Part shown: piece by piece, positions 6,926-7,940 of the stretch | Numbering within the stretch: the first letter of the stretch is position 1 | Layout of the letters: each line of letters begins with the position of its first letter | Source of the DNA: Clostridiales bacterium | GTDB lineage: Bacteria > Bacillota_A > Clostridia > Christensenellales > Aristaeellaceae | Length of the DNA stretch: 7,940 nucleotides | NCBI GenBank assembly: GCA_024684665.1 | Contig: JAIKWN010000029.1 | Span: 1 to 7,940 of the forward strand | Reading direction: 5' to 3' | Made by a program: the position numbers and the translations under genes | The notes under the pieces: generated by a model | Databases searched by the model: none | Told to the model about the DNA's origin: nothing | The model's input: only the letters and a program-made list of their open reading frames with translations

Positions 6926-6957
6926 CGTAATTCGTTTTACGTAATACGTATGATGAT
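6926..6957 (-). promoter_or_regulatory. Putative operator of the livJ transport operon
   Basis: The segment 6942-6957 (TAATACGTATGATGAT, plus strand) is identical to a 16-bp sequence just upstream of the regulator gene. Its palindromic core ATACGTAT (6944-6951) overlaps a second palindrome TTACGTAA (6937-6944). A direct repeat, CGTAATTCGT (6926-6935) and CGTAATACGT (6940-6949), is offset by 14 bp. The element begins 9 nt downstream of the predicted -10 box, at the expected start point of transcription, so a bound protein would block initiation. Binding by the adjacent regulator is inferred. Confidence 0.65.
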
Positions 6958-6966
6958 TACAACGCC

Positions 6967-6994
6967 ATTTTACCAATTTGTATGGATTTGTCAA
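6967..6994 (-). promoter_or_regulatory. Sigma-70/SigA-type promoter of the livJ operon
   Basis: On the minus strand there is a perfect -35 box TTGACA (6989-6994), a 16-bp spacer and the -10 box TAAAAT (6967-6972, five of six matches) preceded by TGG, which fits an extended -10 (TGn). Transcription would begin near 6960, leaving a leader of about 150 nt before the livJ start. It is the best promoter I see in the window. Confidence 0.7.
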
Positions 6995-7043
6995 CGGGTC
7001 CGAGCGATTTCGTTCCTTTCTCTATATTATACCTGATAAAATA

Positions 7044-7874
7044 TTATATTTTGACCAAAATATCGCCATCGAGGCCTTCAATACTGCCACTTTCCTGTCG
7101 TTCCTTCATCCTTTCTACCCGGAACCGGTTGAATTCGAGATGCTCCTGCATCGCTTTACGCGCGTTGTCCGGGTCTCCCGCACAGATCGCGTCGGCGATC
7201 CGCTGATGCTGGATTACGGTTTCCTCCATCCGGTCTTCGGCAAACAGAGTGCCCGAAAAGACGACGCTGTAATTGATGATTGGAATGAGCTTTGGGATGA
7301 TCGCGTTATGCGTGCATTCGGCGATGCACCGGTGGAACTCCTTGTCGCCCTCCAGAAAAGCCCGGCCGATTTCTACGCCGCGCGTTTCAAGAGACGGCGA
7401 ATTCTCCTGCGTCAGGAGTTTGAACTGCGGCAGAAGCCTGTCCTTTATTTCTACGAGCCGGCGGCATTGCGCTAAAAGGCGCTCCAGATCTTCCGGCTCT
7501 GCCCGCTTGGATGCCATTTCAGCGAACCAGGGTTCCAGCTGCATGCGAAGCTCAACCATATCCGCGGCCAGTGCAATCTGGTCGTGTCGGTAAGCAAGGC
7601 CGAAAGGATCGTCGATTTCACCGGTCCGCTCCGCGACAAACGTCCCGCGTCCCCGCTGGACGGAAAGAACATTGCGGGCGACGAGGATCTTTTCCGCTTC
7701 CCGGATTGTGCCCCGGCCGACGCCCAGCTGTTCGCAAAGTTCGAATTCATTGGGCAGCTTATCGCCGGGGGTGAGATTGTGTTCTACGATATACTGATCA
7801 ATCCGCTCCGCCACCTGTTCCGCAAGCAGGGACCGCCCCGCGCTTTGCATGGAATCTAGCCGGATCGTCGTCAT
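7044..7874 (-). CDS. FadR-subfamily GntR transcriptional regulator with FCD ligand domain
   Basis: A 276-residue two-domain regulator. Residues about 15-82 are a GntR winged helix-turn-helix: LAEQVAERIDQYI, PGDKLPNEFELCEQLGVGRGTIREAEKIL and the wing QRGRGTFV. Residues about 100-255 are a helical FCD domain. Its usual metal/ligand set is visible: Asp177 and His181 (GDKEFH), His223 (IQHQRI) and His245 (MQEHLEFN). FCD regulators mostly sense small carboxylic acids or sugar acids and release DNA on binding them. The ATG has GGGAGG 8 nt upstream. The gene is the first in the run of same-strand genes and shares an operator-like palindrome with the livJ promoter, so it is probably autoregulated and controls the transporter. 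No terminator hairpin is seen after its stop, so readthrough into livJ is possible. Confidence 0.9.
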   Translation of the reverse strand: MTTIRLDSMQSAGRSLLAEQVAERIDQYIVEHNLTPGDKLPNEFELCEQLGVGRGTIREAEKILVARNVLSVQRGRGTFVAERTGEIDDPFGLAYRHDQIALAADMVELRMQLEPWFAEMASKRAEPEDLERLLAQCRRLVEIKDRLLPQFKLLTQENSPSLETRGVEIGRAFLEGDKEFHRCIAECTHNAIIPKLIPIINYSVVFSGTLFAEDRMEETVIQHQRIADAICAGDPDNARKAMQEHLEFNRFRVERMKERQESGSIEGLDGDILVKI

Positions 7875-7890
7875 AGTGATGTCCTCCCAT

Positions 7891-7908
7891 TCATAATACG
7901 TATGATGA
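7891..7908 (-). promoter_or_regulatory. Putative autoregulatory operator of the FadR-type regulator
   Basis: TCATAATACGTATGATGA is an 18-bp palindrome with only one mismatched pair (7895/7904). The 16-mer at 7894-7909 recurs exactly at the livJ promoter. It lies between the predicted -10 box and the ribosome binding site (CCTCC on plus, 7883-7887) and covers the expected transcription start, as in autorepressor genes. Confidence 0.68.
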
Positions 7909-7936
7909 TAGTAACATATTTTTATCTGGTTTTCCA
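7908..7936 (-). promoter_or_regulatory. Candidate promoter of the regulator gene
   Basis: On the minus strand, TGGAAA (7931-7936) and TACTAT (7908-7913) are separated by 17 bp, and TGT precedes the -10 box, giving an extended -10. Both boxes are imperfect, about four of six matches each. The expected start near 7901 falls inside the operator palindrome and leaves a leader of about 27 nt. Confidence 0.45.
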
Positions 7937-7940
7937 GTCC

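Noticed and set aside
7026..7031. Perfect TATAAT on the minus strand just after the regulator gene
   Set aside because: No acceptable -35 box lies 16-19 bp upstream and the area is generally A/T-rich. The TTGACA/TAAAAT pair downstream is far better.

Overview
The window (7,940 bp, G+C-rich) looks like the chromosome of a Gram-positive anaerobe, probably a G+C-rich clostridium of the gut or rumen type. This rests on strong AGGAGG-type ribosome binding sites before almost every gene, a Firmicutes-style four-domain S1 protein, a Liv-type ABC cassette and the style of the signal peptide. The lineage is an inference and no species is claimed.

Layout. (1) Positions 2-1141, plus strand: the 3' part of an S1-domain (ribosomal protein S1-like) gene entering from the left, with an Ala/Glu/Pro repeat tail. 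(2) Positions 1157-1195: a strong hairpin with T-rich flanks on both strands, placed to terminate both this gene and the convergent operon. (3) Positions 7874 down to 1224, minus strand: seven genes in one direction. In transcription order they are a FadR/GntR-type regulator with an FCD ligand domain, a secreted Liv-type substrate-binding protein, permeases LivH and LivM, ATPases LivG and LivF, and an intracellular esterase-like alpha/beta hydrolase. From livH to the esterase the spacings are -4 to 36 nt, so these five genes are almost certainly co-transcribed. A 120-nt structured spacer separates the binding protein from livH. The 233-nt region between regulator and binding protein carries a near-consensus promoter.

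How they work together. The binding protein captures a solute outside the membrane, LivH/LivM form the channel and LivG/LivF power import. The last gene suggests that the import product, or a derivative, is an ester-type substrate. An identical 16-bp sequence, TAATACGTATGATGAT, lies just upstream of the regulator gene and again just downstream of the transport promoter. It sits in a palindrome of the form TCATnATACGTATnATGA. The simplest reading is that the regulator binds both sites, repressing itself and the transport operon until an effector (FCD domains usually bind small carboxylates) is present. No sequence here identifies the solute. Branched-chain amino acids are the default for the family, but the regulator type and the esterase make an organic or aromatic acid or ester a reasonable alternative.

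I found no tRNA, rRNA, CRISPR array, insertion sequence or phage gene, and no gene-free stretch longer than 300 bp. The most interesting material is regulatory: the paired operators, the structured livJ-livH spacer, and the unexplained esterase partner.
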